Part shown: piece by piece, positions 23,283-35,100 of the stretch | Position numbering within the stretch: the first letter of the stretch is position 1 | Layout: the number at the start of each line of letters is the position of its first letter | Assembly (NCBI GenBank): GCA_950295325.1 | Contig: OX485803.1 | Span: 68,525,554-68,589,553, forward strand | Source: Polytrichum commune | Taxonomy: Eukaryota > Streptophyta > Polytrichopsida > Polytrichales > Polytrichaceae | Length of the DNA stretch: 64,000 nt | Reading direction: 5' to 3' | Made by a program: the position numbers and the translations under genes | Notes under the pieces: generated by a model | What the model saw: the letters and a program-made list of their open reading frames with translations, nothing else | Told to the model about the DNA's origin: nothing | Databases searched by the model: none

Positions 23283-24346
23283 TTAGTCTCTATCTTACTG
23301 AGGTCATTGCACTATGTTATTTTAGGAAATTATTATTATTTAAATAAATAAAAAATCATCTTGATGTACTTCTCGTCCCATAAACCTTTTGACTTCCTAA
23401 ACTCTAAAAACACTTTCATGAAGCGAGGTGGGAACATAACATTATTCAGCTACATGGGTGTGTTCCATTCTATATTTAGAATATAATCATGGGCCTCCAC
23501 TATCTTACCTTCATGAGAAGAAGCTTAGAAAATGGGAAGAAATTGTTGCTGGTACAAGTAATGAATAGTGCCGGTTGGATTATTAAAAATGTTATGAAGA
23601 GTATCAATATTTTCAATGAAGTCGCTAACTATGATTAGTGATTTCAAGGAATAATATTGGGATGAACAATATTCCCTAGGAAATATTCCTAGGGTGAATA
23701 GTAATCCCTACAGATAATGTTGGGAGTATAACTCCACCCAAATCCGCAAGTTCAACCTGAACGTATGAACAATAGATGAATATTCCTAGGTTTGTTCGAG
23801 GAACGTGCAAAATATAATTGACATATTCCAGGGTCACGGACCCGACCCGCATGGTTGAATAATATTACGAAGCTCAGTTTTTTAAATGACTACATAATTT
23901 ATTAACGGTGATGGTCCTCGTGCTCATTTTCATATCACGAAGCACCGCAAATTGCGTTTCTCATGTGTTAATATCACGACCCTATGATTTTCCTAAGTGA
24001 ATGCCACTTCTTCTTAACGGGCCTTCCAATAGTACAATGTTCATTGAAGATGGTATATTGACTTACGGCATTTTGGAGAACCCTAAAACCGCTCGGCATT
24101 CAAGTGTATGTATGTACCTCACCGGAAGTCTAGATCCAAGCAAATCACAAGAACACCTACATAAAAAATAATATCATGAAAGTGATGGTAGAACTATTAA
24201 TATCCACCCTTGGTGCCAAACGTGTGAGGGGTGTGGTCATCACGATCCTATGAAAATTGTAACAAGAAGTGGAAAGAAAGTCAAATGACGTGCGATGTCA
24301 CATGATATGATACATTCGTCATATTTTGGCCCCCCCACAAAGATAG
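23283..24346. other. no gene recognised
   Basis: AT-rich intergenic sequence without a supported coding region. Confidence 0.35.
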
Positions 24347-24712
24347 TGCTACACTAAATGTGATATTTAGTGTTCACCAATTCTAATTGCTCAACACTAG
24401 TCGTAAACCGTGGTGTAGTGTTACCAACACTACATGTTAAGCCAACATTGTTTGTCATTCCTTTTGATAAATCTTTTGTGGGGATTGTAGATTTACAATG
24501 TTGCGATTACTGTCACTTACCAGGTGATGGTTTCATCCATATTTCCATCATCCATATCGATGTTTCATCACAAGTTGGTGACAAGAGAAGGTAGGGTTTT
24601 GGCCGATGGATGAACTCGTCCATCATCCATGACAAAATTTGTTCACTTGTTTGTAAGAACTGTCATCCAAAAAGTTACCATAGTGACATTAAATATCATA
24701 TTTAGTGTAGCT
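24347..24712 (+). mobile_element. MITE family C copy (most complete)
   Basis: Ends are TGCTACACTAAATGTGATATT and AATATCATATTTAGTGTAGC. Each end is itself close to a palindrome (CACTAAATATGATATTTAGTG type). Internal blocks are TTACAATGTTGCGATTACTGTC and GGATGAACTCGTCCATC. It defines the family at ~365 bp. Confidence 0.8.
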
Positions 24713-25912
24713 CATCTTACAAGAAGTAGGTCAATGCGAGGTCCCATGCTTTATGCATTGAGTCCCAAACAGAATGAGATATGCGGGTGTTAATTTCTTT
24801 GAATGGACCCATATGTTCGGATCAAAGAACAAACACCATAAAGGCACGTGTTTAAAAGAGTCTCTTGAACTGCGTCTTCAAATTTGATGGATGACTCCAC
24901 ATTCAATAGTGAACACAATGGGATTGTAGTCACTTTAGGCATGCAGTTAGGTACGTTGCACTAAACAATTCCATTAATGGGATGTGCGAATTTTGGGAAT
25001 GCACAAAGTTGTGAATAGTTCAAGGATTGTTGTCGTAGCCTATCTCACTTTATATACATACATTCATGTTTCATCGGGCACTTCTTTGCCTAAGTTCAAT
25101 CTCCCAAATTAACTTTGAGGAGGTTCCAACCACTCATTTAATGATATGTGGCATTTGATAAAAACAATTCCTATCCCCAATCAAACTTGCACATACGGTG
25201 TTCAATTGATTGCTCTATAGAAGAAAATTCTCACATGTTGTCATCTCATTGATTCAATGTGCATGTGAAAATCACATTTTGCTACTCCAAGTGGCTAAAA
25301 GAAAATTGTCACATACAAATGTATCTCTCATCCACCCAACATTTAAAAATTGAAAATTGAAAATAAATCTTTATAGGATTGTGGTTGATTCACCTCAAAT
25401 GACTTCAATTAGATTAATTCAGAGGGTTTGCAACTAATTTTAATGTCAAATCAACAAAACAAAAAGTCCCCCAAACTTCAAAGTACCCAATTCTGTCAAT
25501 CATCCCGAATCCAACATCTATATATACGTTGTCCAAAGTCTCGCAGCCCGTTTCAACATGAACGTTGATTATATCATTATAGAAATTGAAAATGCAACCC
25601 ATTGTTTGAAAGAGACAAATTATCAACAATCAACGTTTGGGAGGGAGGGAGAAAGAGGGGGGAAAACCTTGTAACCATTTCGGGTTGCAAAGTTGAGTGA
25701 AGTATATTCTATACATGTTTAAGAATCTCAAGTTATAAGCGTTCTACTTTAATTTCATCTTGCCCTCAAAGTGTTGAGCCCGAACTAATAAGGGAACTAT
25801 TAGGTGGCCATTCCCTTAGGTGACTTGGAACTGCCACGTCACCCGAAAACGGTGATCTGGATTTGAGGATGTGGATTTGCGGACCTGGGGTTGGACATGG
25901 GGAGACCGCGAG

Positions 25913-25915
<3 letters not shown>
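24713..25915. other. no gene recognised
   Basis: A fragment at 25325-25345 (TATCTCTCATCCACCCAACAT) resembles one end of family E. Otherwise nothing recognisable. The right end leads into the probable leader of the membrane-protein gene. Confidence 0.35.

Positions 25916-25963
<48 letters not shown>
25916..25963 (+). repeat. (GA)n microsatellite, ~24 units
   Basis: Uninterrupted AG dinucleotide tract. It lies 2.4 kb upstream of the membrane-protein start codon. GA/CT tracts are common in plant promoters and 5' leaders and can bind GAGA-type factors, but no role can be shown here. Confidence 0.9.
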
Positions 25964-25965
<2 letters not shown>

Positions 25966-26167
25966 CCTGAAGGCATCGTTGCAGCGGCGGCCACCATAGC
26001 CACGCCCGCCTTCAATTTTGACAAGCCTCTCCACACTCCTCCTCCCTCTCTCATCCATCTCTCGCTGTCACTGTAATTCCGTCTCGAAGTTTGTGCTTCA
26101 AAGAGCCTACTTTCGCATTTTCCTGCATCCTATCCACTACAATCCGCTTTTAGAGGTTCTCTCTACT

Positions 26168-26780
26168 CACAGCTCTCTCTATCTCTCTCCCTGCATCAGG
26201 GAATTGCATCTTACTTCTCTTCGTTGAAGAGTATCATCTATTGATTACGCTCCGTCTGTTTATGTGGAGGTCTCGGTCATATAATCACAGTTTCTACTTG
26301 ATTTAATAGGTAGTTTTTAGTCAGAGCTCTCGTTTTCCCTCTTCCTGCATCAGGAGATTTCAGCCTACTCCTCCTTCCTTCAAGAAAATTAGCTGATTCT
26401 CTTTGTTCATCTTTTTGGATGGAGGTCTCGGTCATGTGATTGCAGTTTGGCTTTGGTTGGATAGGGAGTTTCTTCTCAGAGCCCGCTTTTACCCTCTCCC
26501 TGCATCTGGAAATTCCAACTTACTCCTCCTTCCTTGAAGAATTTGATAAGACCTTCTGTTCATCGGTTTGAGTGGAGATCCCGGTCATGTAATTAAAGTG
26601 TTTCTTTGATTTGATAGGTAGTTTCACTCAGAGCTCTCTTTTGTCCTCTTCCTGCATCGAGAAACTTCAGCTTACTCCTCCTTCCTTGAAGAAAATAAGC
26701 TAAGACTGCTGCTTCATCTATTTTAACAGAGGTCTCTCGGTCATGTGTTTCAGATTGGCTTCGATTTAAGTTGTTTTGTA
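26168..26780 (+). repeat. 4 x ~154-bp tandem repeat
   Basis: Four units start with CA(C/G)AGC at 26168, 26322, 26476 and 26628. Each contains TCCCTGCATC, CTTACTCCTCCTTCCTTGAAGA (variants), then GGAG(G/A)TC(T/C)CGGTCATGT and TTTGAT..GATAGGTAGTTT. Units are diverged but spacing is constant (154,154,152). The array lies in the probable transcribed leader of the gene starting at 28333. Confidence 0.85.
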
Positions 26781-28332
26781 ACGGAGGCGTCATCAGTAGG
26801 CAGGGTTGTTTTGTGTTGTGTTGCGTGGTGTACTTGCTTTAACCTTCCGGGATATATGGTGAGGGAATGCGAGTCCAGAGTAGCCTCACTTTGAAGTTGA
26901 TGTTATATTTCTAGAGTGAGGAAGGTGAACCACCGCCCTGTGGCTTACTGTACCATTTGCCAGTGTCGTATACGCCGTCAGCAGTCAGTACGTAAAGAGT
27001 ATGTTATATCATGTTTCGATTATTGTTTCCCGCGCTTCCTCGCTCTATCGCTTGCAACCAAATAGAGCCTTCAATCGAGACCGGTACAAAGGCTTGGGCA
27101 ACTGTCGTTAGTCGACGTACATGACTTGCCTTATTCATTTCTCTTCTCTCATAGCATATAAGCGGAGTCTGTCAGCAACACGATTGCGTTTGGTTCTGTA
27201 CGTCATATGATATTTTGCTTTGTAGTGTTCAGGGTGTTGTCAACTCAGTAGACTCTGTTTTCCTTGGCTAAGGGTTTAAGATTTTCTACCTCTTACGTTC
27301 CTGAAGTTCATTTTCGTGTGGCTTTTGTACACTAGCGCTGATTATGAATATGTCTATGAACCACCAGAGCTGTTTTTGTCCTTGTTGCTCCTTTCTTTCT
27401 ATCATACTCTAAAAATTCCTCTCGCTGAGTAGAGTTTTGACGAATGAAAACTTCGTCGCAGAGTCTTCTATAGCTTTTAATGTTCCTGAAACAAACCGTT
27501 TAGTACTTGACGAGCGAGCTCCTATCGCAGGTTTTCTTTTGTCGTTGTATAGTTAACAATCGCTTCTCCAAATATGTTGTTGCTAACGAGCAGGTGTACA
27601 TACCGCAGGATATGACCCGTTGAGTATTTCAACACGAGATGGAGCCAACTCAGTAGCTGACACTAAAGGTACTTAATTTGGACATTTGCCTGGGTTTAGA
27701 ATGAACTCTTTGACCATCTTCTCTGGCCATTCTATCCTGTTCGTGATGTAACCTGAGACAAACAACAAGATGTAAGGGTTTATAACAATTAACTGGTGAT
27801 TTAGATGATATGAAGAGCTTGTAGATCATTCACCTGTTAATATTTCTGGTAGATACAGCAAATAGAATAGAATAAATTCTCTTAACTTTAAGATGTAAAT
27901 TTCAGGGCTGTGCTTGACACCCTAAATCAGTTCTCTATTATTGCATGTGTAGGTCGTTCATCGTAGCTTTAGATTGACCTTGTCCTTATAAGGATTCGCT
28001 TGAAAAGCTGTCTTCCCAGATTCGATCTCTCTCTCTTTCTTTACCTCTCTGGGAGCAGAGTGTGTAATTTCATTCCTGCATCAAGCTGAACATAAAGTCA
28101 AGGAATTTTTTTCTGAGTCGACGAGGATTGAGATTTCTCAAGGGTTCAGTTGATATCATCTAAATTAAGGGGCGTAGGATGTCAACGGTGAAGATTTAGC
28201 TTGGTCCTTATGATAACAAGTTCAATAGGATGTTAGATCTTTTTTCCTTATATGATCATGAATATACCAGGCGTTGTCACTTTCCTATGCAAACTTGACT
28301 TTATAACACTTGTGGCCGCAGGGAAGTTCCCA

Positions 28333-29062
28333 ATGGCAACACCCTATTTAAGTTCTTTGACAAGGATAAGATCAGTGGTTCAGCAGCAAAACCATGTCAT
28401 GGCTGATCATCTGCGGATTCCTCTGCTTGTACTAAGGCGATATTATCAGGTGCTCACATGGAGCCATCCATTTGCTAAGAAGCGCTGGGGAAAATTGTGT
28501 GTTTCTAGAGCAACATGAAAGTTTGCAAGGAGGGAAAAAGGTTTGTGGGTTGCACTTGGAATGGGAAGGCCTGAGAGAATTTATACTGATATTTAGAGTG
28601 ACAATTAAAGTGTGGTGCATAACTTTGTTTTCATTGTTGAAGTTTTGAAATCTGGTTCTGATCTTATGTCAGGGTGTTTTGCTTGTGTAAACTTTCCAGA
28701 CAGCCATATTTTTTGCACGGAAATTGGCAAGCCAGCCCTTATTATTCTACACCATTTTCTGGACACTCATGCTTGCAGCAACTGTCACAGTTGCAGCTCT
28801 CAGCCTGGAGATGGGTTTCAGTACGGCCATATCTCCTCATATGGAGATTGCTGAGGCATGCTCTTTGCAGAGCAACAAAGCTTCTCCATCATGTCGACAA
28901 TGTTTTCGGTTACCACTTGATGGCCCTCGCGATGGTCTGTGCGTACCTGCAAGCTTGTTCAGGAAGTCAGGATTGGATTTTGCAGTGCCGCCAATTTTTG
29001 CTGCTCTTGTTGTAACTGCGTCCGCTCTATTTGTCCAAGGGCTTGGACTATGGAGTTACTAG
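28333..29062 (+). CDS. uncharacterised small membrane protein, 2 exons, 159 aa
   Basis: I do not recognise the family with certainty. Exon 1 is 28333-28449 and exon 2 is 28700-29062. The donor is CAG|GTGCTC, the acceptor is TTTCCAG|ACA, phase 0, and the intron is 250 bp. The protein starts MATPYLSSLTRIRSVVQQQN. The first membrane segment is at ~52-75 (PLLFYTIFWTLMLAATVTVA). A loop of ~55 residues follows, with a CxxC (SPSCRQCFRLPLDGP) and DGLCVPASLF. The second segment is at ~134-158 (FAVPPIFAALVVTASALFVQ), ending GLGLWSY. The N terminus is basic and could be cytosolic. A likely 5'UTR intron ends at CCGCAG, 13 bp before the ATG. Strong codon-level coherence across the splice makes a real gene likely. 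Confidence 0.75.
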
Positions 29063-29363
29063 TACCTGCCTTCATAAGCTGTGCATATAGAGAATGGCAA
29101 CAGTACAATCTCAGTGAATTGTCTCGTCACAACTGACCATTTCAAGCGATTGCAAGCTCATCTCATTTGGTATTCAGGTGACCGGACAGTGTTACATGCT
29201 GGACTACTCTACTAACCCCTTCTGACTTTCTCTTCTTTAAGTAGTGAAGCTGAAAGCTCCAAAATACAAAAGCCACTGGACAAGGTTGACTACTCCACCG
29301 CAAGAGTATGTGTTCATTTCTGAAGGACAACCTGTGGCTGTGGTCAAGAACCTTCAATTGCAG

Positions 29364-30099
29364 TATCTGAGGCACAAGTTACTGGATACTTACACAAGTT
29401 GAAACAACTTCTAGCTTATGTATTGGGTGTCTCACTCAAGAATATGTACAATATTTCCTTCACTGCTGTAGAAGCAAGGATAAGCCCAGAGCTACTGCGA
29501 ATAGGTGAAGGCCTTCTTGAGGTAGACAAACACCCATATCCCTTGCTGTTGTATAACACGAGCTCCTAGTCTCCTCTCTTTGGTTCCAACCATTGCAATA
29601 TCTGTAGGCATCCCCCTCCATGGCACTGATGTGGGTTGACCTGGAGCATCTCGGGAAGTTTCATTTTGTACCATAAGAGTTGCTATGTATATCCCAGTTG
29701 TGTTTTGAGGATTTAGGCAAGTCTAGCATTTGTTTAGTGCTGCTAAATAGGTTGTATGACCACAGCACCTGTGTATGGTAGTTATAGTTCACCAGTCTCA
29801 AAAGTTGTAAAGAAACTTGCAGAATGCTAATCTTCAAATACGAAGGCGTCCTTCTGTATTGCAGAAGTGATGATGTTTATACTCCTGGGTCTGAGGTTCT
29901 GACTCTCATGGATAGTTACTTAGTGTCCTTTGATTAGTGCTTGTCATGAATACCTGGGCTTCAAGAATTGAGCATTATGTAAGACACTGGGTAGATGTTT
30001 TTGATGCTCATGCAGGTGAAGAAGAGGCATGTTTACAGGAATGAATATTATGGAGCTATGAATGAGCTAGATTATGCAAGATGTATAAGAATTTGGTAG
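29364..30099 (+). pseudogene. two possible coding exons without an identified start
   Basis: Open frame 29364-29521 follows TTGCAG and ends GAG|GTAGAC. A second frame, 30016-30099, follows CATGCAG and ends in TAG. They join in phase 0 and encode VTGYLHKLKQLLAYVLGVSL...RISPELLRIGEGLLE, then VKKRHVYRNEYYGAMNELDY. No upstream exon with matching phase 1 was found. A different frame at 29240-29400 also reads coherently to a stop. It may be a decayed gene, an exon set of the preceding gene's other transcript, or chance. Confidence 0.25.
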
Positions 30100-30128
30100 T
30101 GTCACCATTGAAGAGATGTATTTGTCTT

Positions 30129-30239
30129 CATCAATCACCCAATGTATTAGGTATATCATCAGCAGAGTTCTTTCATGTGTAGTTACCTACCATTAATCAC
30201 CCAATGTAATAGGTGAATCATTGGCAGAGGTCTTTCATG
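30129..30239 (+). repeat. tandem duplication, ~62-bp period
   Basis: Two copies, starting near 30129 and 30191, share ATCACCCAATGTA(T/A)TAGGT, TCAT(C/T)(A/G)GCAGAG and TCTTTCATG. Confidence 0.7.
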
Positions 30240-32187
30240 AGCCCCTCATTAGGGTTGTAAATCTGTATTCAATTTCACGGCAGTGTAGATTTATGTTCTG
30301 AACTTCAAAGTATGCTTCCTCAACAGGTGTGCAGATATACAACATCTTGATTCTCTAACCCATGTTCTGTTATCTTCATAATAAAATAAAATAAATACTG
30401 GAACATAATGCAGAATTGCAACATATTAACAAATTTGATGCAACAATATATGAACAAATTTGTACAGGGAATGTTCCCAAGATACATTCCAAGTAGAAAG
30501 AAAAAGGAACATTGACATGTATCTTTTACGTTGACATGTAATGTCCATTCACCGTCTCCCCCTCATGTCTGAGTAATATACCAACCTACTACCTATACCT
30601 GTAAAATTGAAGTGCTTTCTTGGTTCACTGTACAGTATTTGGAGGCAGCAGATCTGAGAATTATCTTTAAAGTCTGCAAACTGGTCAACACCTGACCCTT
30701 CGTTACTTAAGAGGGATAAGTGGGCATCAGGAACAAAAGCAATTATGGAAGAAAATCAAAAGAAAAATTCAAGGTATTGGGCAGTTTGCACATTAAACTG
30801 AAACATTTAATCTTTCGACCCAGTCTGGCTGCAGAGAAGGTTATTTGTGTTTCACAATCATATGCTATGAGATAATTCTGCTAAAAATTGCGGCTCAAAA
30901 TCCCATCAAACATGTGATAGTAAATGACTTCATAAGAAACCACCTTTTCAAAAATTGACACCATGGACACTCTTATACTAAGGTAGAGGGTGCTAAAACT
31001 AACACCCCATTCAAAACCAACATCTATGAACGCCTCCCAATTGCCAACACTCTATAACCTTGAACCGTACCTGGCGGTGTAGGAGTGTCTGGGCCCACGG
31101 AGTGACGGTTTTAGGTGTCATTAGTGATGCCACTTCATAGCGGCCTCCACTACCTTCACTACCTCCATGTCGGGTAGGTAACAGGTTCCACTCTGTTTCA
31201 TGTTGGTTCAAGGTGGGATTAAGGGGGCTTGTCAATGCCTATTTTAACCATTCTATTCACAACGCCAAGGAGGTAGGCCCACAAAACACAAAAGGGTCAT
31301 TTCCCAGGATGCAAGAGGGTCGGTTCCCGGGATGCAAGGTGATGGTTTTGCAAGCGAACTGGGTGGGATCATGGAGGTAACCATGTGGCTTTGACGTAGT
31401 TTGGGTCTAGTACCCAACTATGTTGTGTTGGTTCTAGGCAATAAAGGTGGGGGTCCTCATCATATCCAAGGTTGCCATACAAGGGGCCTATGGATTGGTT
31501 CAAGGAAGCTAGTAGTTTTGACTTTGAATATTCATCAAATATTCAATTGAGACTAAAAATAATTTTCTTTCTTCATACCTATGTTTAGCCCAAAGGCTAA
31601 TATGAATATATATTTTTTATATCAACCACATAGCCATATGTATGTGCAATAGCTTAAAGTGTTGGTTTAAGCACCCTCTACCTTACATGACAACATAAAA
31701 TTGCAACTGCCATGTCAACAATCTGCAGTAATTTTTTAGTCATGTACTCAATAGTACCACTTAGCTTGTTTCCATTCTGTAAACAGAACATGTACTCTTC
31801 GCATCAGGACCCAGCCAAAAGTTCTCAGAATTCAAGTGACAAAACCCACGGGGGTGTGTCAAATGTTTCTAGTCCTTTATACTTTCTTGCAACATTCTGT
31901 ATAAAATTGATGGTGGCCAGTGCTTCACTCCATCTGCTCCATAAAGATACAGAAGTTGTATGGATGCAAAAAGCATGGCCAAGTTGCTTGCGGATGAAAC
32001 ATAATACTACTCCACACAATCTAGCTAGGATGTGTGCAACTCATTTGTGGTCAAGAATTTGTAAGAATCTACTTCAAAAGCGTTTCTGCGAGCTTTCCCA
32101 CAGAAAAAAGCTGGAGTGGTGGAAAGAATAAAATTACAGTGTCCGCGGAATTAAGAATGGAGGAATCGAATCGGGAGGCTTTGGATT
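30240..32187. other. intergenic, no gene recognised
   Basis: The stretch lies between the convergent membrane-protein region and ZDS, whose stop codon is at 32188-32190. The right part should contain the ZDS 3'UTR. No coding motif or RNA gene is seen. Confidence 0.4.
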
Positions 32188-35100
32188 TTAAACCAGTGTG
32201 AGTTCATCTGTGGCGGTGGCTGCTTCCAACTGTAGCAATGCATCTCCTTCACTTTTGATGAGTCTTTGTCGAAGCTCTTGAAGATATGGACCAGCCTCGC
32301 AAATGCGGGAAGATGTTTGTCGGCCTGACAAGGTGGCGCCTTCCATGCTGTCAATGTAATCCTGTATTATACCAAATACAACCAAAAGCTCTCAGTAAGG
32401 TAGCAGGTCTTAAATGATTACTTTTTCCTGACTAGCCCACTTCTCCTAGGATATAAAACATGCTAATAATACCAGATGGTTAGCAAATCCTAAATCAAGG
32501 TCATAACCACTTTCCCCTCAAGTTTGGAGCTCATATGAATATCTTATTCATTATCAAAGTGAAGATTTTTGTGCCTATTAAATGGACAGAGTCCCCTCCA
32601 TTATGCTGAGTACGGAGACTAAAATGATTATCATATTTTGAGTCTCAATAGCTATATAATCGAGTCTCAATAGTCAACCATTCTAGTCAATAGTCAACAT
32701 AATCGAGGGCCTACATTCTAACCTCTCTAATATCACGCATGTGGCAACCAAAGTGTCATGAAATTAAGGAGGTTTGTAGTATTAACATGGATGATTGATG
32801 TAGTATTAACATGCATTGAAATTTGAGGTGAATTATTTTAATGTCAAAACCCATGATATATGGGAGGGAAATGTGACAACAAGGAGGGGAATTTATCCGA
32901 GCACATCCGTTCCCTAGGGTTTTGGTATAAAAGAGAGATATTGACATAATGGAGGGTGACATTACTGAGGTTAGGGTGCATATGAGCATGCAGTCAAATT
33001 TCTTTAGAAATCATGTCTTTTTGGTATCAGTTTTTGGAGCCACACCAAACCACATACCATTCAAATATAGGTGTTCTAATAAGAAAAGTAGCCGAATAAG
33101 GATTGTCTACCTTGCACATATACTAGACATCTGATGTAGTGTGACCCATACTACATCACAAATTTCCAATGGGTGTGTATTATGTAATTATTACATTAAA
33201 ACTATACCTACTGGTGTAAAATGTAGCTATCATATAATGAAATGCATTGTTCTCATGTAATTGTTTGCTTCATAGTAGCTTAATGTGGCACATGTTAGCA
33301 GAAAATAAGAAAGACATGTATTTATAACAACATTATTGATAAATTAAGATGTTATATCCACATGTTTTTGGACCTACATGATAATGTTGCTTCTGTAAGT
33401 TTGTGATGTATTCATCATCGATCTACATTCCACATTGATTGTCTTACAATCACTGGGTGGCAACTAGAGAGGGTGTCACATGAAACTTAGTGGTACATGA
33501 CGAGTCACAAAGACCACTCTAAGTCACATGGCACACCAGATTTTAACGCCCCACCAAATAAGATGTAGTGGAGTAATGTATGGTATAATCAGACTATCAC
33601 ACGTCCACTAACCTTGTGTAACAGTTTGTTTTGTAGTAGAAGTATACTGTGGAGTACTACATTTAGAAGGAAGTAGGGGACCATGCAATCACCATTGCAC
33701 TAATTGAGAATATGTGATTGTATTCTACATTTTATTGTTATTTTGACTCCAGGGGTTTCTGATGTCTAACAATTTCAGTAAAGGAAACCCAAAAATTGAT
33801 TGCCAATTAGCCATCACATACTACACATCAAGGACATCAAGGAGTAAAAAAGTGTGACACACCTGTTTGGTGTAGGAGCCTGAGAGGAAGAAGTTGGAGA
33901 TGGGTGTCTTTTGGTCAGGTCGGAATGGATCCATTCCTGGAGCTTCACGATACAGCGATTGCGCAATTTTGACCACTGATGACCATGTCATCTCCAGCCC
34001 TTGTGCAGAGGGGAATAGACGCAGAACCTGTTTTTAAAGTCACCAGGGTCACCCAGTCAGGAATAAAAATACTTTAGGGTGTTGTCTAACTTGACACAAA
34101 ATAATTGTTTCTGGAATAGTTTTGCCATTTTGTATCCACATTGATCAAGACCATGCTCACTCCAATGTGGAAATTAGCTTTTAGCACTCAAAGTGTTGAA
34201 CTAGACAGCACTCTACGGTAATAGAAAAAGCAGCTACTTTTCCACATACAAGGCATGCTCTGTGCAGCAGAGTGAACAAAGCAAAGAATCCTGCCAACAA
34301 AACTTGTACCTGTTCATGCACAGCTTTGACAATTTTGTCATTTGTGGATCGCATGTAAGGATCTCCTGGAGTCAGCACAGCTCTGGTTCATGCACGCATT
34401 CAATCCAATCAGAATGGGATTGCACAATTCTCTTAACTAATTCATCATCCAAGTCCAGACAAAGGACACATTGATTTAGATTATGAAAAAATCCCATCCT
34501 ACAAAGTATTAGTGCATCAGGATGGACATTGAGACAACCAGGGCAGTCAATGATCTGTATGTAATTGAAATAAAGAGAGAAATAGTAGAAGAAGAGACAT
34601 ACTGAATAAGAGAGCCTTCGCCAGGTTTGTAATAATCCTCGGGTGAGGTGAGTGCAAGATCGGCAAAACAAGAAAAATCAGCATCTGCTGAATACAATAG
34701 ATTATCCAAGCCAGCTGCGCGTTGAATTTGCCTGTTTCATTTCAGATAGATCAATAACACTGCAAACAACATTTGCTATTTCATTGAATATCCTCATTCT
34801 AAAGTGAGTTCTGCTGTACACAAATTTGGTATTGAGATTGTGCCCATATTTAAGCAAGAGACTGAGCACCCAGTCAGCTAATTAAGTGTGTCAATTTCTT
34901 GCCAGGTGGATATGTCTTGCAAGAAGTTTCAGCACATGTTTCTGTACATGTTCATACTTTATGTGGTTAGTTCATAGTCGAGGACAGATTGTCTACCTGG
35001 ACAGCTCCAAATCTTGCATTTCTGTGACCCAACCATTAAACCGCAATTGGACAGTCACAACGGGTACTCCTACAAGCTTGTAAATGTTGTCAAAAAACTC

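Noticed and set aside
25816-26076. Open frames through the GA microsatellite (poly Arg-Glu or Leu-Ser)
   Set aside because: Low-complexity translation of a dinucleotide repeat.
29240-29400. Frame reading KYKSHWTRLTTPPQEYVF to a stop
   Set aside because: It looks protein-like but has no matching splice partner; it overlaps another candidate frame, so I did not annotate it as a gene.
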